A stretch of 51,596 bases of DNA. It comes from an uncultured Alphaproteobacteria bacterium (GTDB lineage: Bacteria; Pseudomonadota; Alphaproteobacteria; RF32; CAG-239). Under the pieces are notes generated by a model. The model saw only the letters and a program-made list of their open reading frames with translations, ran no database searches and was not told the DNA's origin. The stretch lies in NCBI GenBank assembly GCA_944392265.1, contig CALXWC010000012.1, positions 1 through 51,596 of the forward strand, read 5' to 3'. This document shows, piece by piece, positions 27,747 through 36,629 of this stretch. The translations under genes were made by a program, and so were the position numbers. Positions within the stretch are counted from its first letter, which is position 1. Every line of letters starts with the position of its first letter.

Positions 27747-28559
27747 TTATTTTATTCCATCAATATTATTTATAATATCACCTACGTTTAAGGATGGTGC
27801 TGTTGATGGAATTGACGTATCCGCTTTCGAAATACCAACGCCTTCCATTTTTTCCGTACCATCTAAGCCCGGATCAACATATACCGGACCTGTTTTTTTA
27901 GAGGGTGTAGTTGTAGGATTATCTTTTGCAGGCTCTTTTTTACTCTTGCTAGGATCTGTTGGGGGTGTCTTACCTTGTTCAGAAGGATTTCCTTGGTTTT
28001 GAGTGTCACCTCCAGAACCATTTCCTGTGTCTTTTCCAGAACCTTCACAACCTACACCTGTTCCCGGCTGACAATTATCTCCATTAATTTGATCACTACT
28101 ATTACCCCCACTATTTCCTCCATCTCCGCCAGGGTTTTGAGGAGACGGAGCCTCATCTGAGCCCGGGGTTGGTGCATAATTACCACCACCTCCACCACCA
28201 TTATTAGGCGTTGAATCATTTATATAATTTCCATAACCTAAAGAAGCATACTGTCCTTTCCTTCCGCTTTTAGTAGCAAAGTAATCAATAAAAAGACCAA
28301 CGTTAGCAACCAAGAACAAACCTATTGCAATGTTTGCAAACCATTTCCAACTTATTTTCCCAAAAATTGCACCAAAAGCAAAACCAATCAAACCAAACGC
28401 GGCGATTAGCATTGCAATTCTTCTGACACCGCTGACAACATTCCAAGTTTTATTTTTTATAGCTCCAAAGACATCACCCGCATATGCATCTCCACACGCA
28501 AATGTAAAAAGAATGGCTAAAAGGCAGATGAGATAAAAATTTCGATTATTTGTTTTCAT
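27747..28559 (-). CDS. VirB2-like pilin with long Gly/Pro/Asn-rich tail
   Basis: The product has 270 residues. A signal peptide ending AYA is followed by a VirB2-like core with two membrane segments joined by FGKISWKWF, the same signature loop as in the other two VirB2-like products. Unlike them it continues for ~160 residues of Gly/Asn/Pro/Ser-rich, probably disordered sequence with one cysteine pair in the stretch NCQPGTGVGCEG. It may be a modified or cap pilin subunit or an inner-membrane variant. It is third in the tandem array, with a strong AGGAGG before ATG 28559. Confidence 0.8.
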   Translation of the reverse strand: MKTNNRNFYLICLLAILFTFACGDAYAGDVFGAIKNKTWNVVSGVRRIAMLIAAFGLIGFAFGAIFGKISWKWFANIAIGLFLVANVGLFIDYFATKSGRKGQYASLGYGNYINDSTPNNGGGGGGNYAPTPGSDEAPSPQNPGGDGGNSGGNSSDQINGDNCQPGTGVGCEGSGKDTGNGSGGDTQNQGNPSEQGKTPPTDPSKSKKEPAKDNPTTTPSKKTGPVYVDPGLDGTEKMEGVGISKADTSIPSTAPSLNVGDIINNIDGIK

Positions 28560-28568
28560 TTTTACCTC

Positions 28569-28982
28569 CTATTTCAACGTGTCAGATATTCCGGTAGGAT
28601 TTTCTCCGGAAATATAACTAATTATACCTCCAGTTAACCCAATTACCATCAAACCAATAATAATTGCACTCAACCATTTCCAGTTCAGATTACCAAAGAA
28701 TCCACCTATTGCCACCGCAATAATGCCTAAACCAGAAACAACATAAATAATATCACGCATTCCATTAAATATTTGGGCGCCTTTATCGATAAGCTCTCCG
28801 AACAAAGGCCCTGTTCCACCGCCAGTGGGTTTTGTGGTTGTTTCTACCGCATAAGCAAAATCTGAACTCAATGCCAACACAACCATAACGATAGCAATTT
28901 GGAACACCAATTTATTTTGAGCAATATATTTAGATAAAAACAAAAGGAGGTCGCCCAAATATTTTTTGAAAACATTTAACAT
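28569..28982 (-). CDS. virB2: VirB2-like pilin
   Basis: The product has 137 residues. An extended signal region ending AYA is followed by two hydrophobic segments (IIYVVSGLGIIAVAIGGFFG and WLSAIIIGLMVIGLTGGIISYI) joined by the NLNWKW loop, as in VirB2/TrbC propilins that assemble the T4SS pilus. A strong ribosome site, AGGAGGTTGTT, precedes ATG 28982. It is the middle gene of a three-copy array. Confidence 0.85.
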   Translation of the reverse strand: MLNVFKKYLGDLLLFLSKYIAQNKLVFQIAIVMVVLALSSDFAYAVETTTKPTGGGTGPLFGELIDKGAQIFNGMRDIIYVVSGLGIIAVAIGGFFGNLNWKWLSAIIIGLMVIGLTGGIISYISGENPTGISDTLK

Positions 28983-29028
28983 AACAACCTCCTTTTTTTA
29001 TATTAACTAAATATGATATTTTGATGAA

Positions 29029-29382
29029 CTATTTCTGACCAAACGTATCACCAAAACCTGTTGATGAATCTGTTAAACCTGATTCTCCAGTAGCATATTC
29101 AATAACAGCACCGGCCGCAGCCAAAATAGCCAAACCGACTGCCAACATTGTGAATTTTTTCCAATCCAATTTTCCAAAAATAGCTGCGAATGCTAAAACA
29201 ACCAAACCAAAACCACCAACAATAAAGATAATGCTTTTAACGGATTGGAACACTTCCACTGCTTTTTGTTCTGCTGTATCCATAATATCTTGAGATTCAG
29301 CAAATGCACAATCAGCAAAACCTAATGTCACAAGTAATGCAACAGTCAAAATTGTGCATATATTTCTCTTAATTAAATTCAT
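29029..29382 (-). CDS. virB2: VirB2-like pilin
   Basis: The product has 117 residues. I chose ATG 29382 because AAGGAGAGAAG precedes it and it gives a clean signal peptide ending AFA; an in-frame ATG 65 codons earlier would extend the protein with an unlikely polar stretch. Two hydrophobic segments are joined by FGKLDWKKF, matching the other two VirB2-like proteins. It is the first gene of the pilin unit and, by size, the most typical propilin. Confidence 0.85.
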   Translation of the reverse strand: MNLIKRNICTILTVALLVTLGFADCAFAESQDIMDTAEQKAVEVFQSVKSIIFIVGGFGLVVLAFAAIFGKLDWKKFTMLAVGLAILAAAGAVIEYATGESGLTDSSTGFGDTFGQK

Positions 29383-29684
29383 TTCTTCTCTCCTTGAAAG
29401 ATTAACCACAAATTTATCACTGTTTTTATCATAGCGAATTTTTTCACTTTTTTCCAGTGTTTTCACTCTTAGCAAAAAAGTATTAACATATTGTTTACAA
29501 AGAATATTTTTCCCTGTAACAAAAAATTCATATTCTAATCCTTTGAATTTTTGTATATTTTCATCTGAAAATTGCACATATCTGATTTAATCTTGTAAAA
29601 AAAAATCCACAGAAAAACGTATTTTTTTTTTAGATTCTTGCCAAGAGTCGCATTTTGATTTATCTAGTTTTTTGAGGGGTAAAT
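29383..29684. promoter_or_regulatory. Divergent promoter region between T4SS pilin and pilus operons
   Basis: This is a 302-base AT-rich gap. Leftward, a -10 TATGAT (29428-29433, minus strand) with a weak -35 about 17 bases up would transcribe the VirB2-like genes. Rightward, TTGCCA (29638-29643) and a weak TATCTA (29661-29666) are spaced 17 bases and would start just before ATG 29685. A run of ten T (29622-29631) lies immediately upstream of that -35. No other gene is seen here. Confidence 0.4.
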
Positions 29685-31508
29685 ATGCAAAAAACAACAT
29701 TTAAAACTTTTCTATGCAGTTTTGTTGTTTCTCTATCAGCAATATTAATTGTTGACAGAGTGTTTTTTTATACCCCTGACTTGCCCCTTCAAAAAACAAA
29801 AATATCAAGCAAAAACATAACTTTATTTCTAAAGACAGATGTTTACAACGGATTATCTCAAGAGACTCTTCCCGTAAAGAAGATCGCATTAACACTTCCT
29901 GTCATAAAAAAGGAAAGCCAAAATGACATTAAAGATATTCCCGATGCAGTTATTGATTACGATGTTGAAAACGAGGATAACTCTTTAGAAGCACAGGACT
30001 CAAAGGCACAAGATGAAATATTATTTGTTGCCACGAATATTCCTCTTGAACAAAACTCTAAAGCTCAGGATAAATCTTTTAGTGAATCTCTTTTCTCTAC
30101 AGATAGTACATCTGAGAAAGAAGAAGCTCCCATGCCGGAAGCGCCCAAAGAAATACCACTTTTAAGTCCTAAAGAAATTTCTCAACCAGAAAAAGAAATC
30201 ATTGTTGCTCAAACAGATAATATTCAAAATTCAGAATCTTTAAACGTTTCTGATAGCACAGAAGAAAGCATTCCTTCAGAAAAAAATTCTGACGATCTCT
30301 TTACTGAAAGGAAGCAGACTCTTTCTATTACCCCGACATCTTTAATTGTTGAGAAGAGAGAAAAAGGCAAAACGCATATTTTACAAAAAGAAATTGCGCA
30401 AAACGATAGTGTAAAACATCCTAACAACAAAGTTAAAGAAGATAACTTAGAAAAAGCGATTATTCCTCTTGAAAAGAATAATTTTACTCAAAAAATTGCG
30501 CAAAATTTTGTAAAAACTTCAGAAGATGCCAGCAAAAATTCTGTTGCACTTGCATCACAAAATACATCCATCAAAAGTATGGACGCTAAAAACATTGCTT
30601 TTGAAAAAGAGAAGACAAAAAATGTAAAGAAAGAATGGACCTCCATGGCTGAAAAAGAACAAAGCATAAAAGATAATCCATGGAAAGTTGCTCACGGCAA
30701 CCAACAAGCCAATAATTCTTTCATAAATGAAGCAAAAAATGCTGAAAAAAATAATTTCTCAATGCCAGCAACAGATGCAAACGGAATCCAAATAGCAGCA
30801 GAGACCGTACAAAATCTACTTATACCAATTCCCGAAGAGATCATGAAAGAAGAGAACATTGTTCCTCAGCTTATATCTTCACCTAAGAACAAAGAATTAG
30901 AGCAAGAATTGGAAGCCAAGGGGCTTATTGTAAAAAAAAGCGAGAAAGAAGAAAAAAAAGAAGAGACAGTGAGCAAAGCTCAATCTTCTCCTTATAAAGA
31001 GACAAAAGAAGTTTCGAACAAAGAAGAAAGCGGCGGACTTTTGAAAAGTTTAGGTGCTATCTTTTCTGATGCAAAAGACAAAATTGAAATTGGTGAAAAC
31101 CCAAATGAAGAAGAAAATAAAAATAGTCTATTTTCTGCTTTTACAAAAAAACAAAAGAAATTCATAAGCAAAATTTTGCCAACTGAAATCAGATTATCTT
31201 TTCAACCGAACAGAGCCGAAATCTCCGGACAGACATTAAAATGGATTAAAGCTTTTGCTCAAAAAACCGCTGAAGAAGATAATGTTGGACTAGAAATTAG
31301 AATTGACGGAACCAGCTCTCCCGTTTTGCAAAGAAGAAGACTCAATTTATTGCAAAATATTCTTCTTTCTGAAGGAGCTAACCCTCAAAAAATAAATACA
31401 GTTTTCACGGCAAGAGAACCAAATTCTTTTATATTAAGAACGGTGCTCATTAGTAATGAAGGAATAAATTCAAAAGTAAGAAATACAAATAATTATATGC
31501 AATGGTAA
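29685..31508 (+). CDS. Membrane-anchored protein with C-terminal OmpA-like domain
   Basis: The product has 607 residues. One N-terminal span (FLCSFVVSLSAILIVDRVFF) is followed by about 460 residues of Glu/Lys/Ser/Asn-rich low-complexity, probably disordered sequence. The last ~110 residues resemble an OmpA/MotB peptidoglycan-binding domain (IRLSFQPNRAEISGQ, then an RRRLNLL helix, then PNSFILRTVLI), although the usual NxxLSxxRA motif is modified. It heads the pilus operon and may anchor the assembly to the cell wall. GAGGGG precedes ATG 29685. R64 pil operons have no obvious counterpart. Confidence 0.65.
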   Translation: MQKTTFKTFLCSFVVSLSAILIVDRVFFYTPDLPLQKTKISSKNITLFLKTDVYNGLSQETLPVKKIALTLPVIKKESQNDIKDIPDAVIDYDVENEDNSLEAQDSKAQDEILFVATNIPLEQNSKAQDKSFSESLFSTDSTSEKEEAPMPEAPKEIPLLSPKEISQPEKEIIVAQTDNIQNSESLNVSDSTEESIPSEKNSDDLFTERKQTLSITPTSLIVEKREKGKTHILQKEIAQNDSVKHPNNKVKEDNLEKAIIPLEKNNFTQKIAQNFVKTSEDASKNSVALASQNTSIKSMDAKNIAFEKEKTKNVKKEWTSMAEKEQSIKDNPWKVAHGNQQANNSFINEAKNAEKNNFSMPATDANGIQIAAETVQNLLIPIPEEIMKEENIVPQLISSPKNKELEQELEAKGLIVKKSEKEEKKEETVSKAQSSPYKETKEVSNKEESGGLLKSLGAIFSDAKDKIEIGENPNEEENKNSLFSAFTKKQKKFISKILPTEIRLSFQPNRAEISGQTLKWIKAFAQKTAEEDNVGLEIRIDGTSSPVLQRRRLNLLQNILLSEGANPQKINTVFTAREPNSFILRTVLISNEGINSKVRNTNNYMQW

Positions 31509-31564
31509 TAAGTTGTTGCTTGCGCTTGATTATTTATTTTTCAATATATATGATAGGTTAAAAC

Positions 31565-32236
31565 ATGAAAAAAAACATAGGATCCGATGTTATGATAAAA
31601 AATTTTAGAACTGTTTTGCTTTTATGCCTTTTAGGGTATTTGCCGGCTTGCGCAACTCATACAAATAATGTTGCTTCCGCAACGTCTGCGCAAATGACAC
31701 AAGACAATATCCAAAAACAAACTCAAAGTATTCCTACTGGTAATGATGGTTTTGTGGAAGATTCAAATGTTCCTGCTTCTTATAAAGAATATGGAGAAAG
31801 AACACCTAGAGACCAGATGATTGTTCAGGGAGGTGCAGGCAGCAATGTTTCTTCCTCTATTCCGCCCACAATAGAAGAAGAAGTTGTTGAATATGAGGCA
31901 AATGTCGAGATGGTTGAAGAAGAAAACAATCAAAACACAAAAAATGATGAAAATTTAACGGAAGATCCTGTTGAAGATTGGTTGGCAGAAGAAGGAAAAA
32001 CTTTAAAAACCTTGTTAACAGAGTGGAGCGACAGAGCCGGATGGCGCTTAGTCTGGAATTCCAATCGCAACTACACTTTAACCGCTGGAGCTATGTTCAG
32101 AGGTCGTTTTGCAGATGTAAGTTCTGCTCTTATCCGAGCTTTTGCCAGAGCAAAACCTGCTCCGATTGCAACCTTTTATAAAGGAAATCGCGTTTTAGTC
32201 GTTGAGACATTGGAGGATGAAAATGCATATGAATAA
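31565..32236 (+). CDS. pilL: PilL/TcpQ-family pilus lipoprotein
   Basis: The product is about 223 residues (214 from an alternative ATG at 31592). The leader ends in a lipobox (LPAC). After an acidic linker, the C-terminal ~85 residues match the TcpQ/PilL domain: DWLAEEGKTLKTLLTEWSDR, then GWRLVW, then AGAMFRGRFADVSSALIRAF. In toxin-coregulated and R64 thin pili this lipoprotein stabilises or targets the outer-membrane secretin. It overlaps the next gene, the secretin, by 14 bases. Confidence 0.85.
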   Translation: MKKNIGSDVMIKNFRTVLLLCLLGYLPACATHTNNVASATSAQMTQDNIQKQTQSIPTGNDGFVEDSNVPASYKEYGERTPRDQMIVQGGAGSNVSSSIPPTIEEEVVEYEANVEMVEEENNQNTKNDENLTEDPVEDWLAEEGKTLKTLLTEWSDRAGWRLVWNSNRNYTLTAGAMFRGRFADVSSALIRAFARAKPAPIATFYKGNRVLVVETLEDENAYE

Positions 32237-33839
32237 TTATTTTAAGGCCACTTTAGGTATATCTTTATCTGCCTTGATTACGGCTTGTTCAATGTCTACA
32301 CAGCTTGATGCCGAAATCGAACGCGATATTAAAGCATCTGTTGAATTAAAAGAAAAAGCAAAGGCACCTACGCCTGTTGCTCCTGAAGATATTGTTCGTG
32401 TTAAAAATGATATTTGGCTCGGTGATAAATCCAGTGTCGAATACAATGGAGAGCCTTTACCGGCCAATTTGGAAACGCCTGATGGCATTACATTGGTCAG
32501 CAACAGACCTGTAACATTATTTGAAGCTGCAGATATGATTGGTAAGATTACATCTTTAAAGACACGTTTTGCCAGTCATTTGGAACAAGAAATTAAAGCA
32601 TCTGCAACGGCAAACAAACCAAGTCCAGAGACAATAAATGCCGACTGGACAGAACCAGATAAAATCCTTTTATCCTACAAAGGACCTTTAAGCGGATTGT
32701 TAAACGAGATTTCTTCTCGCTTTGGAATTTGGTGGAAATATGAAAAAGGAGAGCTCTTTTTCTATAAATATGAAACAAGAACTTTTGTCGTTTACAGCTT
32801 GCCAACAAACCCGTCATTAAAAGTTAACATGGGCGGCGAAGCAAGTGGTTCAAGCGGTAGTTCTTCCGCTACTTTAACATCTGGTGCCGATGTTGAATTG
32901 TGGGGAAATATCGAAAAAGCCATTCAATCCATGCTTGGAGACGGATCTAAACTCAGTGTAGATTCAGCAAACGGTACAATTACCTTAACAGGAACGCCTC
33001 TTGAGATTAAAAAAGTTGCAAAATATATTAATGAACAAAACGCTCGTTTATCTCGTCAAGTTGCAATCAGTGTAAAAATTTTGCAAGTCAGCGTTTCTGA
33101 TAGCGATCAATATGGCTTAAACCTTTCTGCCGGATTTGATGATGGAAAATCTAAATTAAGCATTGCTTCTCCTGCAGGATTGTCTGATGAAATTACAAAG
33201 AACTTGTCAATGACGATTGCTCCTGGGAACTGGAATGTCAATACCTTTATGCAAGCTTTGTCAACCAAGAATAATACAACTTTAGTTACAAGTGGTACGG
33301 TTACGACATTAAACAACAAACCGGCTCCAATTCAGGTAACCAGAACTGAAAACTATATTTCTGAAATTACAAAAACAAATTCTGGTAGCTCTGATACCGG
33401 CTCTGATTATGATATTTCTACAGAAACAGAAGAAATTGAAACCGGTTTTACGTTGGACGTTTTGCCTAGAATTTTGGAACATGGTCGTCTTTTGATGATG
33501 TTTAACCTTACATTGTCAGACTTGATTTCTTTGGAGAAAGTATATTTAAGAAGTTCTGGTGCGGGCGAAGAAGATTCAGGTGAATATATTCAAAACCCGA
33601 TTATTGAGACCAGAGGTTTCACTCAAGAAGTTGCTTTGAAATCCGGCGAATCCTTAATTTTAAGTGGTTACGAACGTGTTGAAACCGAAGCTAAAAAAAC
33701 CGGTGTAGGCTCAGCTGACAACTCTTTGCTTGGAGGAACCGCAGTTGCTCAAAAAGATAGAAGTTTATTGGTTATTATTTTAACACCTGTTGTGTTGGAA
33801 TCTCCATTAAACCCAGAATCTAGAATGAAAACTTATTAA
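32223..33839 (+). CDS. pilN: PilN-family type IVb pilus secretin (lipoprotein)
   Basis: The product has 538 residues. I preferred ATG 32223 because GGAGG (32212-32216) sits six bases before it. The lipobox is LITAC. N-terminal domains (~80-210) are followed by a secretin core: an N-domain strand/helix unit, the AISVKILQVSVSD strand, a gate region around VTTLNNKPAPIQVTRTENYI, and final strands EVALKSGESLILSGYERV and SLLVIILTPVVL. The protein forms the outer-membrane ring through which the pilus passes. Confidence 0.92.
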   Translation: MHMNNYFKATLGISLSALITACSMSTQLDAEIERDIKASVELKEKAKAPTPVAPEDIVRVKNDIWLGDKSSVEYNGEPLPANLETPDGITLVSNRPVTLFEAADMIGKITSLKTRFASHLEQEIKASATANKPSPETINADWTEPDKILLSYKGPLSGLLNEISSRFGIWWKYEKGELFFYKYETRTFVVYSLPTNPSLKVNMGGEASGSSGSSSATLTSGADVELWGNIEKAIQSMLGDGSKLSVDSANGTITLTGTPLEIKKVAKYINEQNARLSRQVAISVKILQVSVSDSDQYGLNLSAGFDDGKSKLSIASPAGLSDEITKNLSMTIAPGNWNVNTFMQALSTKNNTTLVTSGTVTTLNNKPAPIQVTRTENYISEITKTNSGSSDTGSDYDISTETEEIETGFTLDVLPRILEHGRLLMMFNLTLSDLISLEKVYLRSSGAGEEDSGEYIQNPIIETRGFTQEVALKSGESLILSGYERVETEAKKTGVGSADNSLLGGTAVAQKDRSLLVIILTPVVLESPLNPESRMKTY

Positions 33840-33856
33840 TAATAAAGGGAAAAACG

Positions 33857-35155
33857 GTGCTTGATAACGCTCAATTTGCAGATAAAGATGCTGAAAACGA
33901 GGGCAGAAGAACCTGGGGAACAGAAATTGTTGTCGGTGGCAAAAGCTATGCAACAAGCTTGTTCTGGCAGCCTTTACAAAATCAAGAAGAACCTCTTAAT
34001 GAAATTATAGAGGCTTCTGAAGGTATTTTGGAAGGGGCTGACCTTTATTGTATAAAACCAGGTAAAGCTTCTCAATTTGGTATCTGCGTTTCTCATGAAG
34101 GATATAAATCCGGAACGACAGTCGGTGCCGTAGCCGTTGCAACTTCTTTAGCTGACCGCTCTTCATTTATTGCGGTATTCAAAGTTCCGAACGGTTGGTG
34201 GTATATCTGTGTCAGAAATGATATTATTCTTTCTGATGGCGATATGCTTTTCTTAAATGAAGAAGATGCAAAAAACCAATTAATGTCTATGCTTGCCGTT
34301 CCTGATTGGGGACGAAAAATTGCACCAAGTTCTTGGGGAGTTGAAGACTCTGAAGAGATTTCTCTCGAAGACTTACTGCAACGCGGCATGCAAACAAAAT
34401 TACAAAAAATTAAAGGGCTGCGCGGTGCAAAACTTTTAATGGTTTTGGGCGGTGGCGCAATTGTTGGTTTGTGGCTGCTTTCTAATTTAATTGATGCCTT
34501 ATTTTTCACACCGGTTAAAAGGCCTACGGTTATTCCGGTTCGACCTAAGGTTGTCAAACCCGTTGTCGAAGCTCCAATCATTAAACCTTGGGAAAAACTA
34601 AAAGATCCCATTCAGATTATGGTACAATGCACCAATGGAATTAGAGATATAAAGAAAATTTATACCCCAGGATGGACTATGGGAGCCTTTAAGTGTTCTC
34701 AAACTGGCGTTTCAACTTCTTGGGCTAGAGAATTTGGCCGTTTGGCTTGGATGGAAAAAGCTTTAAATATGTCTAAAGTCAAATTATCTTTTCATGCTTT
34801 TGCTGAAAATGGAACATCCATGAGCGGAGGTATTAATTATAGCGATATTAAGACTATTTCGTCCCCTCCGTTAAAGACATTAACAGGTTTAAGACAAACT
34901 TTAATTAACTTTTTCCAAAGTATCGGTCAGGATGTAAGTTTGTCTAACGGAAGCTTTACAGAAACGTATCCGAGTGCTGCAAATCCGAAAAGACCGAGAA
35001 AAGTAACATACAAATATGTCGGATTTCACTTTAGTTCACCATATAATCCTTTGATATGGAGTAAAAAATTAATAAATTTTTCAGGACTAGAGATTAAAAT
35101 GATTAACTATGATGGACAGAATTGGGTTTATGAGGGAATAATCTATGCGTTATAA
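33857..35155 (+). CDS. pilO: PilO-family type IVb pilus assembly protein
   Basis: The product has 432 residues and a GTG start with GGGA upstream. A cytoplasmic N-terminal half (~190 residues, bacterial actin-like-partner fold likely) is followed by one span near residues 196-218 (LLMVLGGGAIVGLWLLSNLI) and a periplasmic C-terminal domain. Its place between PilN and PilP and the single-span plan match the PilO2 family of R64-type pilus operons. It should connect the cytoplasmic motor to the secretin. Confidence 0.8.
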   Translation: MLDNAQFADKDAENEGRRTWGTEIVVGGKSYATSLFWQPLQNQEEPLNEIIEASEGILEGADLYCIKPGKASQFGICVSHEGYKSGTTVGAVAVATSLADRSSFIAVFKVPNGWWYICVRNDIILSDGDMLFLNEEDAKNQLMSMLAVPDWGRKIAPSSWGVEDSEEISLEDLLQRGMQTKLQKIKGLRGAKLLMVLGGGAIVGLWLLSNLIDALFFTPVKRPTVIPVRPKVVKPVVEAPIIKPWEKLKDPIQIMVQCTNGIRDIKKIYTPGWTMGAFKCSQTGVSTSWAREFGRLAWMEKALNMSKVKLSFHAFAENGTSMSGGINYSDIKTISSPPLKTLTGLRQTLINFFQSIGQDVSLSNGSFTETYPSAANPKRPRKVTYKYVGFHFSSPYNPLIWSKKLINFSGLEIKMINYDGQNWVYEGIIYAL

Positions 35156-36614
35156 TATGAAAAAGTTTTTATCTACATCAGCTCTTGCTTTAATATTAAA
35201 CTTAGGTGCAATTGACATGTGCCAAGCGCAAGGTGTTGTTTCTTTAGCTGAATCTGCAAAATCTACAAATCAGGAAAACAAAAAAATTCCTGACGAGATT
35301 TCTCTTTTCGGAGATGATTCAGCTGACGTATTAACCCCTTCAAAACCAGCAAGACCTAGAAGAAATGTTGCTATCCAAAATGCCAAAACGGTTAACAAAA
35401 CGGAAACTAAAACAGAAACCGTTAAAACAATAAAAACGAATAGCGTCGCAAAAAATATTCCAGCTGCGGTTCAACCCAAACAGGCTGCATCTCAACCAAT
35501 AAAGCAAGGCATTTCTTTAGAAGCTCCGAGCGAAAACAACAAGCCGGCTCCTCTTAATGCTGCTAAACCATTGGCTTCTACAGCTGAGGTTGCTTCTAAT
35601 ACCCCTCAAACAAAAGAACCTAACAGCGAAGTTAAACCATTGTCTGCTTCAGCTTCAAAAATTGATACATCATTAATTGCAGATATTGATGACTCTGTCT
35701 TTGATGAAATGTCAAATATTGAAAAAGAAACAGCTATTTTGAATTTGGAATTGAAAAAAGAACAAGTAAAAAATAGCATTGAAGCTCTTAAGGCTGTTCA
35801 AAATAAAGCTAGACAAGCAGAGTTAGACAAGCTTGAAGAAAAGCGTAAAAAAGACATTGAATGGCGTAATGAACAAAAGAAAAAACTTCTGCAAGAAGAA
35901 CAAAAGTTAAAGAATTTGGAAATTTTGTATGAACAAAAAAGACAAGAACAAATTTTAAAAGCTTATAAAAATAAAATGCTTGAAGAAATGCAAAAGAATA
36001 TTGCAGACAAAGCATCTGTTTATGCAGAAATTAATAAAATGCAAGATGAACGTAAAAAACTTATCAGCAACTTTAAGGGACGTTTCATTCAGTTAAAAAA
36101 CTTGGCTAATGAAGCAAATGCCGAAGTTATCCGTGTTCGTGATGCATATTCAAAAACAATTTCAGATTTGCAAACTGAGATTTCTATTCTTAAAGCACGC
36201 CTAGAAGCTGCTGAAAAGCAAGAAAACCCATTTGCCGATGCTGAAGAAGCTGCAAAAGAGCAACTTAAATTAAGTGATATGTACGCAATTATGGAAATTC
36301 GCGGAAAAGGTGAGAATATTTCTGCAAAGTTGATAAATAAAAACGGCACTCCGTTCTTTGTAAGAGTTGGAACGACATTGCAAACAGGTCAAGTAATTGA
36401 TGCCATTACTACAACATACGTTAGCGCTACAAAAGATGGTGTGAAAGACTTTTTGTACTTCTCTTCTGGTGGTATATTAGATCAGGAACCGGTTGCTAAT
36501 GATGTTTTGGCAGGAAGTTCTGCTCAACAAATGCCTCAGGAACAACCTCAACAACAAGGACCTGTTGTGTCTAGTGGAATTCCGGGCTTGGCAACAGAAA
36601 TGATGGTTCGCTAA
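35145..36614 (+). CDS. pilP: PilP-family type IVb pilus protein
   Basis: The product has 489 residues with a signal peptide ending CQAQ. A long low-complexity Pro/Lys/Ala region is followed by a coiled coil (~190-370) containing the PilP-typical start (EKETAILNLELKKEQVK), and then a small beta domain near the C terminus (FFVRVGTTLQTGQVIDAITTTYVSA). It overlaps pilO by 11 bases. The protein is longer than R64 PilP because of the N-terminal low-complexity section. It should act in the periplasm between the platform and the secretin. Confidence 0.8.
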   Translation: MRYNMKKFLSTSALALILNLGAIDMCQAQGVVSLAESAKSTNQENKKIPDEISLFGDDSADVLTPSKPARPRRNVAIQNAKTVNKTETKTETVKTIKTNSVAKNIPAAVQPKQAASQPIKQGISLEAPSENNKPAPLNAAKPLASTAEVASNTPQTKEPNSEVKPLSASASKIDTSLIADIDDSVFDEMSNIEKETAILNLELKKEQVKNSIEALKAVQNKARQAELDKLEEKRKKDIEWRNEQKKKLLQEEQKLKNLEILYEQKRQEQILKAYKNKMLEEMQKNIADKASVYAEINKMQDERKKLISNFKGRFIQLKNLANEANAEVIRVRDAYSKTISDLQTEISILKARLEAAEKQENPFADAEEAAKEQLKLSDMYAIMEIRGKGENISAKLINKNGTPFFVRVGTTLQTGQVIDAITTTYVSATKDGVKDFLYFSSGGILDQEPVANDVLAGSSAQQMPQEQPQQQGPVVSSGIPGLATEMMVR

Positions 36615-36629
36615 CTTGGACAATTAAAA

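Noticed and set aside
3317-29382. Dot/Icm (type IVB) secretion system
   Set aside because: The gene order and VirB3, VirB4, VirB8, VirB9, VirB10 and VirB11 features are those of a P-type (VirB) system. The repeats in DotG are of another kind, and no DotA, IcmF or IcmH-like genes appear.
29383-29577. N-terminal 65-codon extension of the first VirB2-like gene
   Set aside because: It would place a polar stretch before the signal peptide, and the strong ribosome site lies before the internal ATG at 29382.
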